Origin: Gammaproteobacteria bacterium
GTDB taxonomy: Bacteria; Pseudomonadota; Gammaproteobacteria; Xanthomonadales; Xanthomonadaceae
NCBI GenBank assembly: GCA_025356635.1
Contig: JANXRY010000024.1
Coordinates: 1 to 64,000, forward strand
Length of the DNA stretch: 64,000 nt
Direction of reading: 5' to 3'
Part shown: one piece after another, positions 1 through 10,245 of the stretch
Layout: each line of letters begins with the position of its first letter
Numbering within the stretch: position 1 is the first letter of the stretch
Notes under the pieces: model-generated
Seen by the model: only the letters and a program-made list of their open reading frames with translations
Told to the model about the DNA's origin: nothing
Database searches by the model: none
Translations under genes and position numbers: made by a program

Positions 1-2
1 CG

Positions 3-1163
3 GAAGGACTCGGCCCGTGGACGCCGGTGATCAAGGGCGACAAGCTGTACGGGCGCGGCGGCGCCGACGATGGCTACGCCCTGTTCGGCTCGCTCGCGGC
101 GATCCAGGCCCTGCGCGACCAAGGCCATCCACACCAGCGCTGCGTGATTCTGATCGAAGCCTGCGAGGAATCTGGCAGCTATGACCTGCCCTTCTATGTG
201 GATCACCTGGCCGAACGCATCGGCACGCCTTCGCTGGTGGTTTGCCTCGACTCGGGTTGCGCCAATTACGACCAGCTCTGGTGCACGACGTCATTGCGCG
301 GGCTCGCCGGCGGCAACCTGCGCGTGAGCGTGCTTAGCGAAGGCGTGCATTCGGGCGATGCCTCCGGCATGGTGCCATCCAGCTTCCGGATCCTGCGGCA
401 ACTGCTGTCCCGGCTGGAAGACGCGGCGACTGGCGATATCCTTCCGCACGAACTGCAAGCAGCCATTCCCGACGATCGCCGCGCCCAGGCACAACGTGCG
501 GCCGAAGTCCTGGGCACGGCGGTCTACAACAAATTCCCCTGGCTCCCGGGCATGACGCCGATGGTTTCGGATCTCACCGAACTGGTGCTCAACCGCACTT
601 GGCGGCCGATGCTCTCGATCACCGGTGGCGAAGGCTTGCCGTCGCTGGGCAATGCCGGCAACGTACTGCGTCCATATTCGGCGGTGAAACTCAGCCTGCG
701 CTTGCCGCCAACGGTCAACCCGAAAATGGCGAGCGAGCTATTGCAACGCATGCTCACCGAAAACCCGCCGAACGGCGCAAAAGTGGAATTCGAAGTCGAA
801 AAATCTTCCATCGGCTGGAATGCTCCGGCGCTGGCGCCCTGGCTTGAACAGGCGATTGATCACGCCAGTCAGGATTGCTTCGGTGCGCCGGCCATGTATA
901 TGGGCGAAGGCGGCACGATTCCGTTCATGGGCATGCTCGGGGAAAAATTTCCGGGCGCGCAATTCATGATCACCGGCGTGCTCGGCCCACACTCGAATGC
1001 GCACGGCCCGAACGAATTCCTGCATATCCCCACCGGCAAGAAGGTCACCGCCGCAGTGGCTCGCGTGCTCGCCGAACATTGCCATGCCAGCGAAGCGGGT
1101 CTGACCCGTGGCGTCGGCGTACAGGCCGGCGAATCCTCGTTCGGCGACCACGGCTGCTGCTGA
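3..1163 (+). CDS. M20-family metallopeptidase, 5'-truncated by the window edge
   Basis: The frame is open from base 3 (EGLGPWTPVIKGDKLYGRGGADDGYA). The GRGGADDG motif, ITGVLGPHSNAHGPNEFLHIPTGKK C-terminus and catalytic-domain layout fit M20 peptidases. Confidence 0.88.
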   Translation, partial: EGLGPWTPVIKGDKLYGRGGADDGYALFGSLAAIQALRDQGHPHQRCVILIEACEESGSYDLPFYVDHLAERIGTPSLVVCLDSGCANYDQLWCTTSLRGLAGGNLRVSVLSEGVHSGDASGMVPSSFRILRQLLSRLEDAATGDILPHELQAAIPDDRRAQAQRAAEVLGTAVYNKFPWLPGMTPMVSDLTELVLNRTWRPMLSITGGEGLPSLGNAGNVLRPYSAVKLSLRLPPTVNPKMASELLQRMLTENPPNGAKVEFEVEKSSIGWNAPALAPWLEQAIDHASQDCFGAPAMYMGEGGTIPFMGMLGEKFPGAQFMITGVLGPHSNAHGPNEFLHIPTGKKVTAAVARVLAEHCHASEAGLTRGVGVQAGESSFGDHGCC

Positions 1164-1182
1164 TGCCGTGCTGGTGCGCGGT

Positions 1183-2193
1183 TCAGATGCCGTGGTATTC
1201 GCGGTACCAGCGCACGAAACTGGCGACGCCTTCTTCCACCGACACTGTCGGTTTGTAGCCGACGCCGGCGACGAGGTCGGACACATCGGCTTCGGTATCG
1301 GGCACGTCACCGGCTTGTAGCGGCAACATCTCCATCATGGCCTTGCGGCCCAGGCAGGATTCCAGCACTTCGATATAGCGCAGCAGTTCCACCGGCTGTT
1401 CGTTGCCGATGTTGTAGAGCCGGTAGGGCGCATTGCTGGTCGCCGGGTCGGGGGCGTTACCGTCCCAATCCTGATTCGCCGACGGCACCTGGTCGAGCGT
1501 GCGGATCACGCCTTCGACAATGTCGTCGATGTAGGTGAAGCTGCGCTTGTGCCGGCCATGGTTGAAGACCTTGATCGGTTCACCCGCGAGAATGGCTTTG
1601 GTGAACAGGAACAGGGCCATGTCCGGCCGGCCCCATGGGCCGTAGACCGTGAAAAAACGCAGGCCGGTACTGGCAATGCCGTAAAGATGCGCATAGCTGT
1701 GCGCCATCATCTCGTTGGCTTTCTTGCTCGCCGCGTACAGCGTGAGTGGATGTTCGGTGCCCTGGTGTTCGGAGAACGGCATCCGGGTGTTGGCGCCGTA
1801 AACCGAACTGGTGGACGCGAATACCAGGTGCTCGACGCCATGCGATCGGCAACCTTCAAGGATATGCAGGAAGCCCGTAACATTGCTGCTCACGTAAACA
1901 TGCGGATTCTCGGCGGCATAACGAACCCCAGCCTGTGCCGCAAGGTTGATCACCCGTTGCGGCTTGTGCGTGGCGAACATCGCTTCCACCGCTGCGCGAT
2001 CGGCGAGATCGGCGGTGATGTGCGTGTAATTCGGGTGCGCCATGAAGCGCGCGAGTCGCGCCTGCTTCAGGTTGACATCGTAGTAGTCGCTGAGATTGTC
2101 CAGGCCGATCACCTCGTCGCCGCGATCGAGCAGGCGCATGGCCACATGCGAACCGATGAAGCCGGCGGTGCCGGTGACCAGGACCCTCATCAC
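1183..2193 (-). CDS. NAD-dependent epimerase, UDP-glucuronate 4-epimerase-like
   Basis: Rossmann motif [26 protein letters not shown] active site and [15 protein letters not shown] typical of UDP-GlcA 4-epimerases. Overlaps the upstream tviB-like ORF by 4 nt. Confidence 0.88.
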   Translation of the reverse strand: MMRVLVTGTAGFIGSHVAMRLLDRGDEVIGLDNLSDYYDVNLKQARLARFMAHPNYTHITADLADRAAVEAMFATHKPQRVINLAAQAGVRYAAENPHVYVSSNVTGFLHILEGCRSHGVEHLVFASTSSVYGANTRMPFSEHQGTEHPLTLYAASKKANEMMAHSYAHLYGIASTGLRFFTVYGPWGRPDMALFLFTKAILAGEPIKVFNHGRHKRSFTYIDDIVEGVIRTLDQVPSANQDWDGNAPDPATSNAPYRLYNIGNEQPVELLRYIEVLESCLGRKAMMEMLPLQAGDVPDTEADVSDLVAGVGYKPTVSVEEGVASFVRWYREYHGI

Positions 2194-3467
2194 AACCTCC
2201 CGTCGCTGGCGTCTTTCGGCAGCGCGGACTTGACGTCGTAGACCACGGCGTCCTTCTTGCCCAGCGCGCGAATGCCAGCAGCGCCCAGGGCAACGAACTG
2301 CCTATGCCCCACGGCGAGGACGACGGCATCGTAGGCGCCGGCCTCGGGCTCGGCGATCGGCGTCAACCCGTATTCATGATGCGCGTCTGCGGCATCCACC
2401 CAGGGGTCGTGCACATCGACGCGCACGCTGCATTCGACCAACTCGCGGACGATGTCCACGACGCGGGTATTGCGCAGGTCCGGGCAATTTTCCTTGAAGG
2501 CCAAGCCCAGCACCAGCGCACGCGCGTTGGCCGGATTGATGCCCTTGCGCAGCATCAGGCGCACGACCTGGCTGGCGACATAGGCGCCCATGCCATCGTT
2601 GATGCGCCGGCCCGCGAGGATCACTTCGGGGTGATAACCCAGTTCCTGAGCCTTGTGCGTGAGGTAGTAAGGATCGACGCTGATGCAGTGACCGCCGACC
2701 AGGCCCGGCCGAAACGGCAGGAAATTCCACTTGGTGCCGGCCGCTTCCAGCACTTCCAGCGTATCGATGCCCATGCGGTTGAAGATCAACGCCAGCTCGT
2801 TGACCAGGGCGATGTTGAGGTCGCGCTGGGTATTCTCGATCACCTTCGCCGCTTCGGCCACGCGCATGCTGCTGGCCTTGTGCGTGCCGGCGGTGACGAT
2901 GTTCGCGTACAGCGCATCGACGAAATCGGCGGTGTCCGGCGTCGAACCGGAGGTCACCTTGCGAATGCTTGGAAGTCGGTGCTGCTTGTCGCCGGGATTG
3001 ATCCGCTCCGGGCTGTAGCCGCAAGTGAAATCTTCGTTGAAGCGCAGGCCTGAACCGTGCTCCAGGATCGGCACGCAGATTTCCTCGGTGCAGCCGGGAT
3101 AAACGGTGGATTCGTACACTACCACGTCGCCGCGCTTGAGCACGGCAGCGATCGTTGCGCTCGCTTGCTGCAATGGCGTGAGGTCGGGGCGCTTGGCGGC
3201 ATCGATCGGCGTGGGCACGGTGACGATGAAAACATTGCAGCCGCGAAGATCATCGCGCCGGTCGCTGAAAGCCAGTTGCGCAACCGCCTTGAGTTCTTCG
3301 CCATCGACTTCCAGCGTGCTGTCGCGGCCCGCGCGCAACTCGGCAATCCGATCCGGGCGGATGTCGAAACCGATCGTCGGAAACTTCCTGCCGAATTCGA
3401 CTGCCAGCGGCAGCCCGACATAGCCGAGGCCGATGATTGCTATCCTGGCGCTGCTCACAGAGTCCAT
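2190..3467 (-). CDS. tviB: Nucleotide-sugar dehydrogenase, TviB/WbpO-like (UDP-HexNAc dehydrogenase)
   Basis: [38 protein letters not shown] and [15 protein letters not shown] catalytic motif. Confidence 0.87.
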   Translation of the reverse strand: MDSVSSARIAIIGLGYVGLPLAVEFGRKFPTIGFDIRPDRIAELRAGRDSTLEVDGEELKAVAQLAFSDRRDDLRGCNVFIVTVPTPIDAAKRPDLTPLQQASATIAAVLKRGDVVVYESTVYPGCTEEICVPILEHGSGLRFNEDFTCGYSPERINPGDKQHRLPSIRKVTSGSTPDTADFVDALYANIVTAGTHKASSMRVAEAAKVIENTQRDLNIALVNELALIFNRMGIDTLEVLEAAGTKWNFLPFRPGLVGGHCISVDPYYLTHKAQELGYHPEVILAGRRINDGMGAYVASQVVRLMLRKGINPANARALVLGLAFKENCPDLRNTRVVDIVRELVECSVRVDVHDPWVDAADAHHEYGLTPIAEPEAGAYDAVVLAVGHRQFVALGAAGIRALGKKDAVVYDVKSALPKDASDGRL

Positions 3468-3500
3468 CGGAAGTTTCCTGTCACGACCGCGACCCGGTCT

Positions 3501-5390
3501 TCATGATTCCAGTGTCAACGCCCGCTCGGCTACCATTTCGGCAAGCCGAGTGGAGGCAAGGGCCGTAGTGTCGAGCACGAGTTCAGCGGCTTCTGGCCGT
3601 TCATAGGGCGAATCGATACCGGTGAAGTTCGGGATGCGTCCGGCACGCGCCTTGGCGTACAAACCCTTGACGTCGCGTTGTTCGCAAATTTCCATCGGCG
3701 TATCGACGAACACCTCGATGAATTCGCCCGGCGCAAAAAGGTCGCGCGCCATGCGCCGTTCGCTCCGGAACGGCGAAATGAACGAGACCAGCACGATCAG
3801 GCCGGCGTCGACCATGAGTTTCGCGACTTCGGCAACGCGGCGGATATTTTCAACGCGATCCTCATCGCTGAAACCGAGATCGTTATTCAAGCCATGGCGG
3901 ACGTTGTCGCCGTCGAGCAGATAAGTGTGGTGGCCGCTGGCGAGCAGACGCTTTTCGACCAGATTGGCGATCGTCGACTTGCCCGAACCGGACAGGCCGG
4001 TGAACCATAGGCAGCGCGGTACCTGGCCCTTGATCCGGGCGCGCGCGTTGCGATCAACATCGAGCGCCTGCCAATGCACGTTGGCAGCGCGGCGCAGGGA
4101 GAAATCGAGCATGCCGGCCGCGACGGTGGCGTTGCTCTGCCGGTCAATCAGGATGAAGCCGCCCAGGCTACGGTTCTCGGCATAGGACTCGAACGGGACC
4201 AGTTGGTCAAAGTGCAGGTTGCAATGACCGATTTCGTTGAGCTCCAGGCGCTTGGCGGCCAGGTGTTCCTGCGTGTTGATATCGACCTTGTGCTTGATCT
4301 CGGTTACCGTGGCGTTGACTGTGCGAGTGCCGACCTTGAGCCAGTAGGGCCGCCCCGGCAACAGCGGCAGATCGTTCATCCAGATCATGTGCGCAGCGAA
4401 CTGGTCGGACACCTCGGGTGGCCGCGAAGCAGTAGCAATGACATCGCCGCGACTGATGTCGATCTCGTCGCTCAACGACATCAGGACCGACTGGCCTTCG
4501 CCGGCACGCGTGATAGATTTTTCACCGAGCCACAAACCGCTCACGCGCGAATGTCGACCGGAACTGGCGCTGACAATTTCATCGCCTACGGAAACACTAC
4601 CAGTGGCGACCTGGCCGGCAAAGCCACGGAAATCCTGGTCCGGTCGGCACACCCATTGCACCGGCAGGCGGAATGCCGCGCTTGCATCGGCCGCGTCGAG
4701 CTCGACGCGATCCAGATGTTCGAGCAAGGTCGGGCCGGTGTACCAATAGGTTTTTTCGGAACGGGTAATGACGTTGTCGCCGGCCAACCCCGACATCGGG
4801 ATGCAGGTGACATGCGGAATGCCGAGTTGCGCCGCCAATTCGCGGTAAGCCTCTGCAATCGGCTCGAACACTTCCTGCGAATAGCTGACCAGGTCCATCT
4901 TGTTCACCGCCAGCACCACGTGGCGGATGCCGAGCAGCGCGGCGATATAGGTGTGCCGGCGCGTCTGTGTCAACAGGCCCTTGCGCGCATCGACCAGCAC
5001 CACCGCGAGGTCGGCCGTTGAGGCACCCGTCGCCATGTTGCGGGTGTACTGCTCGTGGCCGGGGCAGTCGGCGACGATGTAGCTGCGTCGGTCGGTGCTG
5101 AAATAACGGTAGGCGACGTCGATGGTGATGCCCTGTTCGCGCTCGGCCTCCAGGCCATCGAGCAGCAAGGCGTAATCCATCGCTTCGCCCTGGGTGCCGT
5201 GGCGCTTGCTGTCGCGCTCGAGCGCCGAGAGCTGGTCGTCGAAGAGGTTCTTGCTCTCGAACAGCAGGCGGCCGATCAAGGTGCTCTTGCCGTCGTCAAC
5301 GCTGCCGCAGGTGATGAAGCGCAGGCGCGGCTTGGCTTCATGCTGGCGCAGGTAGGCGGCGATATCCATGGCGGTTCCGGTGGTGGCCAT
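3501..5390 (-). CDS. cysNC: Bifunctional sulfate adenylyltransferase subunit 1 / adenylylsulfate kinase (CysN-CysC fusion)
   Basis: N-terminal GTPase [15 protein letters not shown] and C-terminal APS kinase [18 protein letters not shown] / [17 protein letters not shown] in one ORF. Confidence 0.95.
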   Translation of the reverse strand: MATTGTAMDIAAYLRQHEAKPRLRFITCGSVDDGKSTLIGRLLFESKNLFDDQLSALERDSKRHGTQGEAMDYALLLDGLEAEREQGITIDVAYRYFSTDRRSYIVADCPGHEQYTRNMATGASTADLAVVLVDARKGLLTQTRRHTYIAALLGIRHVVLAVNKMDLVSYSQEVFEPIAEAYRELAAQLGIPHVTCIPMSGLAGDNVITRSEKTYWYTGPTLLEHLDRVELDAADASAAFRLPVQWVCRPDQDFRGFAGQVATGSVSVGDEIVSASSGRHSRVSGLWLGEKSITRAGEGQSVLMSLSDEIDISRGDVIATASRPPEVSDQFAAHMIWMNDLPLLPGRPYWLKVGTRTVNATVTEIKHKVDINTQEHLAAKRLELNEIGHCNLHFDQLVPFESYAENRSLGGFILIDRQSNATVAAGMLDFSLRRAANVHWQALDVDRNARARIKGQVPRCLWFTGLSGSGKSTIANLVEKRLLASGHHTYLLDGDNVRHGLNNDLGFSDEDRVENIRRVAEVAKLMVDAGLIVLVSFISPFRSERRMARDLFAPGEFIEVFVDTPMEICEQRDVKGLYAKARAGRIPNFTGIDSPYERPEAAELVLDTTALASTRLAEMVAERALTLES

Positions 5391-6298
5391 CAGAAATAGC
5401 CCTCTTGCTTCTTCTTCTCCATTGACGCGGTCGGATCGTGGTCGATCATCCGACCCTGGCGTTCGGAAGTACGGGCTACGAGCATCTCGCCAATGATGGC
5501 TTCGAGCGTGTCGGCATCGGATTCGAAGCCGCCGGTCAGTGGATAGCAGCCGAGCGTGCGGAAACGAACCCGTTTCATCATTGGCGTTTCACCGTCGTTG
5601 AGCGGCATACGCTCATCGTCCACCATAAGCAGGCCGCCGTCACGTTCGACCACCGGCCGCTCCTTGGCGAAATACAGCGGTACCACCGGGATGGCCTCGC
5701 GGAAGATGTACAGCCAGACGTCGAGCTCGGTCCAGTTCGACATCGGGAATACGCGCACGCTCTCGCCGGACTGGATGCGCGTGTTGTACAGGCTCCACAA
5801 CTCCGGCCGCTGGTTTTTCGGATCCCAGCGGTGCTGGGCGCTGCGGAACGAGAACATCCGCTCCTTGGCCCGCGATTTTTCCTCATCCCGGCGGGCGCCG
5901 CCAATCGCCGCATCATAGCGGCCGGCATCGAGCGCTTGCTTCAAGCCCTGCGTCTTCATGATGTCGGTGTGCACGGTGGCGCCGTGGCTGAACGGGCCGA
6001 TGCCCTGGCGCAAGCCGTCTTGATTGATGTGCACGCGCAGGTCGACGTTGTAGCGCGTGGTGATCTGGTCGCGGAAAGCGATCATCTCGCGAAACTTCCA
6101 GGTCGTGTCCACGTGCAGCAAGGGAATGGGTGGACGCGCCGGATGGAAGGCTTTCATAAGCAGGTGCAGCAATACCGAACTGTCCTTGCCGATCGAATAG
6201 AGCATCACCGGGTTGCGGAACTCGGCCGCGACCTCGCGCAGGATATGAATGCTCTCGGCCTCAAGGCGGTCGAGGTGGGACAGGGTTTCGTGGTTCAC
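5390..6298 (-). CDS. cysD: Sulfate adenylyltransferase subunit 2
   Basis: [19 protein letters not shown]-loop; [27 protein letters not shown]-terminus [11 protein letters not shown]. Stop and cysNC start share one base. Confidence 0.96.
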   Translation of the reverse strand: MNHETLSHLDRLEAESIHILREVAAEFRNPVMLYSIGKDSSVLLHLLMKAFHPARPPIPLLHVDTTWKFREMIAFRDQITTRYNVDLRVHINQDGLRQGIGPFSHGATVHTDIMKTQGLKQALDAGRYDAAIGGARRDEEKSRAKERMFSFRSAQHRWDPKNQRPELWSLYNTRIQSGESVRVFPMSNWTELDVWLYIFREAIPVVPLYFAKERPVVERDGGLLMVDDERMPLNDGETPMMKRVRFRTLGCYPLTGGFESDADTLEAIIGEMLVARTSERQGRMIDHDPTASMEKKKQEGYF

Positions 6299-6395
6299 GT
6301 GTCTGGCTACCGGTTCGGGCCCGCCGCCGGGCGGCGAGCTGCAAGCGAACTGTCTATGTTAATGGAAGTTACTGGAAAAACCCGGCCGTACTGGC

Positions 6396-7817
6396 TCAGG
6401 AAGTCCGCCCGTAGGCGTCCTCGAAGCGGACGATGTCGTCCTCACCCAGGTAGGCGCCCGATTGCACTTCGATGATCTCCAGCGATTCACTGCCGGGGTT
6501 GTGCAACCGGTGCTTGCAGCCGATCGGGATATACGTGCTCTGGTTTTCGACCAGATCGAACACTTCCTCGTCGCGGGTGACCCGAGCGATACCGCGCACC
6601 ACGATCCAGTGTTCGGCGCGCTTGTGGTGCAGTTGCAGGGACAGGGTCGCGCCGGGCTTGACCATGATGCGTTTGACCTGGAAGCGCTCGCCGCGGTCGA
6701 CACCATCGTAGCTGCCCCAGGGACGATGTACTTTCCGGTGCAAGTTGGCCTGTGGGCGACTGTCGCGCTTGAGCCGGGAAACGATCGCCTTGACCTCTTG
6801 CACGCGATCCTTGTGCGCCACCAGCACAGCATCATCGGTATCGACCACGACGATGTCGTCCAGCCCGAGCAACGCGACCAGCCGGCCTTCGGCCATCACC
6901 AGCGTGTTGCGACAATCTTCGGCGATCACATCGCCACGATGGGCGTTGCCGGCAGCGTCCTGCTCAACCATGGCCCAGAGCGCCGACCAAGAGCCGACAT
7001 CGCTCCAGCCGACATCGATGGGCAGCACTTTCGCCGACGCGGTTTTTTCCATCACCGCGTAGTCGATCGAGTCGGACGGGCAGGCAGCGAAGGCCTCCTT
7101 GTCCAGGCGCAGGAAATCGACGTCGCGACGCGCCTTGGCCAATGCGACGCGGGCATGTTCGAGAATGTCCGGCCGCGAGCGGCCCAGTTCTTCGAGATAA
7201 CGCGAGGCCCGGAACGCGAACATGCCGCTGTTCCAGAAATATTCGCCACTGGCCACGTAGGCTTCGGCGGTGGCAAGATCGGGCTTCTCGACGAAGCGCT
7301 CAACCGCGCGCAGGCCAGCGCCGGGCACCGCCTTGATGTAGCCGTAGCCGGTCTCGGGCGCCGCCGGTACGATTCCGAAGGTCACCAGTGCACCGCTTTC
7401 AGCCGCTGGCAACGCGGCCAGCACCGCCGAACGGAAGCCCGCTTCGTCGGCGATCAGGTGATCGGAGGGGAGCACCAATAACACCGGATCGGAACCAGCG
7501 CTCATCGCCTGCAAGGCCGCGACCGCGATGGCCGGCGCAGTATTGCGGCCGACCGGCTCCAGGATCATTGCGGAAGGCGTTGCTCCGACTTGCTTGAGTT
7601 GTTCGGCGACCATGAAGCGATGCTCTTCGTTGGCAACCACCAGGGGCGACGCACAGGGCAGGCCATCGAGGCGTTGCCAGGTTCGTTGGAGCAAGGACAA
7701 CTCACCCAGCAGGGGCAGAAATTGCTTGGGGTAGGCCTCACGCGACAGTGGCCAGAGCCGGGTGCCGGAACCGCCGGAAAGCAGGACGGGAACGAAGGGA
7801 GTCATGAGCCGATTCAA
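6396..7817 (-). CDS. manC: Mannose-1-phosphate guanylyltransferase / mannose-6-phosphate isomerase
   Basis: VLLSGGSGTRLWPLSREAYPKQFLPL and C-terminal cupin HRPWGSYDGVDRGERFQVKRI. Confidence 0.95.
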   Translation of the reverse strand: MNRLMTPFVPVLLSGGSGTRLWPLSREAYPKQFLPLLGELSLLQRTWQRLDGLPCASPLVVANEEHRFMVAEQLKQVGATPSAMILEPVGRNTAPAIAVAALQAMSAGSDPVLLVLPSDHLIADEAGFRSAVLAALPAAESGALVTFGIVPAAPETGYGYIKAVPGAGLRAVERFVEKPDLATAEAYVASGEYFWNSGMFAFRASRYLEELGRSRPDILEHARVALAKARRDVDFLRLDKEAFAACPSDSIDYAVMEKTASAKVLPIDVGWSDVGSWSALWAMVEQDAAGNAHRGDVIAEDCRNTLVMAEGRLVALLGLDDIVVVDTDDAVLVAHKDRVQEVKAIVSRLKRDSRPQANLHRKVHRPWGSYDGVDRGERFQVKRIMVKPGATLSLQLHHKRAEHWIVVRGIARVTRDEEVFDLVENQSTYIPIGCKHRLHNPGSESLEIIEVQSGAYLGEDDIVRFEDAYGRTS

Positions 7818-7878
7818 GGAAGGGGTACGTTATGATGCCACGGCGTCTTTCCCTGAATAGCCACTGATTAGCCTGCCC

Positions 7879-8880
7879 ATGCAATTTCTGCCCCGCGAGG
7901 CGCAACGACTGGCCTGGACCCGCGCCGCCCTGGACGACCCGAACGCCCGGCTGAGCAGTGCTTCCGCCGACGCCAGCTTCCGCAGCTACTGGCGCTGCCA
8001 ATCCAACAGCCGCAGCCTGATCGTGATGGACGCGCCGCCGGACCGGGAAGACATCCGGCCCTGGATCGGCGTCGCCCGGCGCCTGGTCGAGGCCGGCCTG
8101 CATGCGCCGCTGGTGCTGGCCAGCGATGCCGAGTTGGGATTCGTACTGATGTCTGACCTCGGCGTGCGCACTTATTTGCCCGAACTCGACCACGAGCACG
8201 TTGATGCGCTCTACGGCGACGCGCTCGATGCCCTCTTCCGGATACAGGAAACAGCGGATTGCAGCGGCCTGCCCCATTACGACGAGAACCGGCTGATCGC
8301 CGAAATGGAACTGATGCCGGAATGGTTCCTGCAACGGCACCTGGGCCATACGCCCGAGTGCGAAGAATGGGACGTGATCGAAGTCGCGTTCCGCGCACTA
8401 GTCGATAGCGCCGAAATCCAGCCGCAGGTATTCGTGCATCGCGACTTTCATTCGCGCAACCTGATGGTTACATCGGCGAACAATCCCGGCATCATCGATT
8501 TCCAGGACGCAGTGCGCGGGCCGATCACGTACGACCTGGTGTCCTTGTTGCGCGACTGCTATATCGAATGGCCGGAAGCTCGCATGTATGCCTGGGTCGA
8601 TGGCTATCACGCACGCCTGGTCGCTGCTGGTCTTACCGATGTCGATGCCGGAACTTTCCGCCGCAGCTTCGACCTGATGGGCCTGCAACGGCACCTCAAG
8701 GTGCTCGGAATTTTCTGCCGGCTCTGGTATCGCGATGGCAAGGCCGGATATTTGAACGACTTGCCGCTGGTGTGGAAATACACGCGCGAGGTCGGCAAGC
8801 GCTACCCGGAAACCGCGCCGTTGATAGCGTTGATCGAACGCGCGATCGGCGATCGCGACATCACGTTGCCGCTCGCGTGA
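7879..8880 (+). CDS. amgK: Aminoglycoside phosphotransferase-fold sugar kinase, AmgK-like (MurNAc/GlcNAc anomeric kinase)
   Basis: VFVHRDFHSRNLMV and GIIDFQDAVRGPITYDLVSLLRDCY motifs; directly coupled to a murU-like gene. Confidence 0.88.
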   Translation: MQFLPREAQRLAWTRAALDDPNARLSSASADASFRSYWRCQSNSRSLIVMDAPPDREDIRPWIGVARRLVEAGLHAPLVLASDAELGFVLMSDLGVRTYLPELDHEHVDALYGDALDALFRIQETADCSGLPHYDENRLIAEMELMPEWFLQRHLGHTPECEEWDVIEVAFRALVDSAEIQPQVFVHRDFHSRNLMVTSANNPGIIDFQDAVRGPITYDLVSLLRDCYIEWPEARMYAWVDGYHARLVAAGLTDVDAGTFRRSFDLMGLQRHLKVLGIFCRLWYRDGKAGYLNDLPLVWKYTREVGKRYPETAPLIALIERAIGDRDITLPLA

Positions 8881-9602
8881 AGGCCCTGATCTTCGCCGCC
8901 GGCAAGGGCGAGCGCATGCGCCCGCTCACCGAACGCACGCCCAAGCCGCTGCTGCCCGTCGGCGGCAAGCCACTAATTGTCTGGCATCTGGAAAAACTCT
9001 CGGCGATGGGTATCACCGACGTCGTGATCAATATCGCCTGGCTCGCCGAATGTTTCGAGCCTGCGCTGGGTGACGGCTCCCGTTGGGGTCTGCGCCTGCA
9101 CTACTCGCATGAAGGCACCGAGCCGCTGGAAACCGGCGGCGGCATGTTGCATGCGTTGGGCTTGCTCGGCGATGCGCCCTTTCTGGTGGTCAATGGCGAC
9201 ATCTGGACCGACTACGACTTCCATCGGCTGCCGCGCGAGCCATCGGGGCTTGCGCACCTGCTCATGGTCAACAACCCGCCGCAACATCCGCGCGGCGATT
9301 TCGCGCTCGACGACAATGGCCTCCTGCAAGCAGATGGCGCCGCCAAACTCACGTACGCCGGCATCGGCGTCTACCGCACGAACATTCTCGACCATTGGCG
9401 CACCATCATCGGCGATGCGCCGGGCACCGAGAAATTCCCTCCGCGCTTCAAGATCGTGCCGCTGCTGTGGGCGGCGATGGCGAACGGCCACGTCACCGGC
9501 GAATATCATGCCGGCGCCTGGGCCGATGTCGGCACGCCGGAGCGGCTCAGCGAACTGGACCGTCGCCTGTCGGCAGCAGCTGGCGCAGGAACGGCACCGT
9601 GA
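8877..9602 (+). CDS. murU: N-acetylmuramate alpha-1-phosphate uridylyltransferase (MurU-like)
   Basis: GTG start overlapping the amgK stop (GTGA). LIFAAGKGERMRPLTERTPKPLLPVGGKPLIVWHLEKL. Confidence 0.88.
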   Translation: MKALIFAAGKGERMRPLTERTPKPLLPVGGKPLIVWHLEKLSAMGITDVVINIAWLAECFEPALGDGSRWGLRLHYSHEGTEPLETGGGMLHALGLLGDAPFLVVNGDIWTDYDFHRLPREPSGLAHLLMVNNPPQHPRGDFALDDNGLLQADGAAKLTYAGIGVYRTNILDHWRTIIGDAPGTEKFPPRFKIVPLLWAAMANGHVTGEYHAGAWADVGTPERLSELDRRLSAAAGAGTAP

Positions 9603-10245
9603 TCCTTCGCTGCGCCGCGAGGCTTTCGCGATCCAGGCGATCGAGTAGCGCGGTGAGCGTGCCGAGGTCGCGGCCGACGCGGCGGAAAAAATAATCGAGC
9701 ACGACGTCGTCGAGCTCCAGGCCGCGGCGCGCGGCGCGGCTCGTCAGCACTTCACGCCTTCCGGTTTCGTCGAGCGGCGCCACCGCCAGGCGCGTGCACT
9801 GTTCCAATCGCGACACCAGGTCGGGAACCACGAACGGCAGTGCAGTCGGCATCGCCGAGGCGGAATAAATCACGCGGGCACCGGCGGCGCGAGCGCGATT
9901 GTGGAAATGGAACAGCGCGACTTCGTCGTCGCGCTGGCCGGCGATCACGTCGATGCCGTCCAGGCAGACGAGCCCGGACGATTCGGCACCGACCAAGGCC
10001 TGTTCGATACATCCGGCGATGCTCGCGAGCGGAAAGTACGCGGCGCGTTGACCGCTGGCTTCCGCGCAGGCAGCCAGCAGCAAATGCGTCTTGCCGCTGC
10101 CTGCCGGACCGGCGAGATAGAGCCAGTCTTGTCGATCATCGCGTGCAACCGCTGCGACCAGGTCGCGCACGCCTTCAGCACCGATGAAATCCTGGAAACG
10201 CTGATCGGCCGGAAAGCGCAGCGCCAGCGGCAGCTGCGGGCTCAC
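9547..10245 (-). CDS. hda: DnaA regulatory inactivator Hda
   Basis: LPLALRFPADQRFQDFIG, LYLAGPAGSGKTHLLLAACAEA. GTG start at 10245 overlaps the perM stop by 4 nt; the longer 386-aa ORF is not needed. Confidence 0.88.
   Translation of the reverse strand: MSPQLPLALRFPADQRFQDFIGAEGVRDLVAAVARDDRQDWLYLAGPAGSGKTHLLLAACAEASGQRAAYFPLASIAGCIEQALVGAESSGLVCLDGIDVIAGQRDDEVALFHFHNRARAAGARVIYSASAMPTALPFVVPDLVSRLEQCTRLAVAPLDETGRREVLTSRAARRGLELDDVVLDYFFRRVGRDLGTLTALLDRLDRESLAAQRRITVPFLRQLLPTGDGPVR

Noticed and set aside
8568-9602. 344-aa extended ORF upstream of MurU
   Set aside because: The first ~100 residues overlap amgK in another frame; GTG at 8877 gives the normal MurU N-terminus.
8877-10245. Novel cell-wall/replication regulatory system from amgK-murU-hda adjacency
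   Set aside because: AmgK/MurU recycling and hda-perM-purM order are known separately; adjacency alone does not support a functional link beyond the 3' overlap reported.
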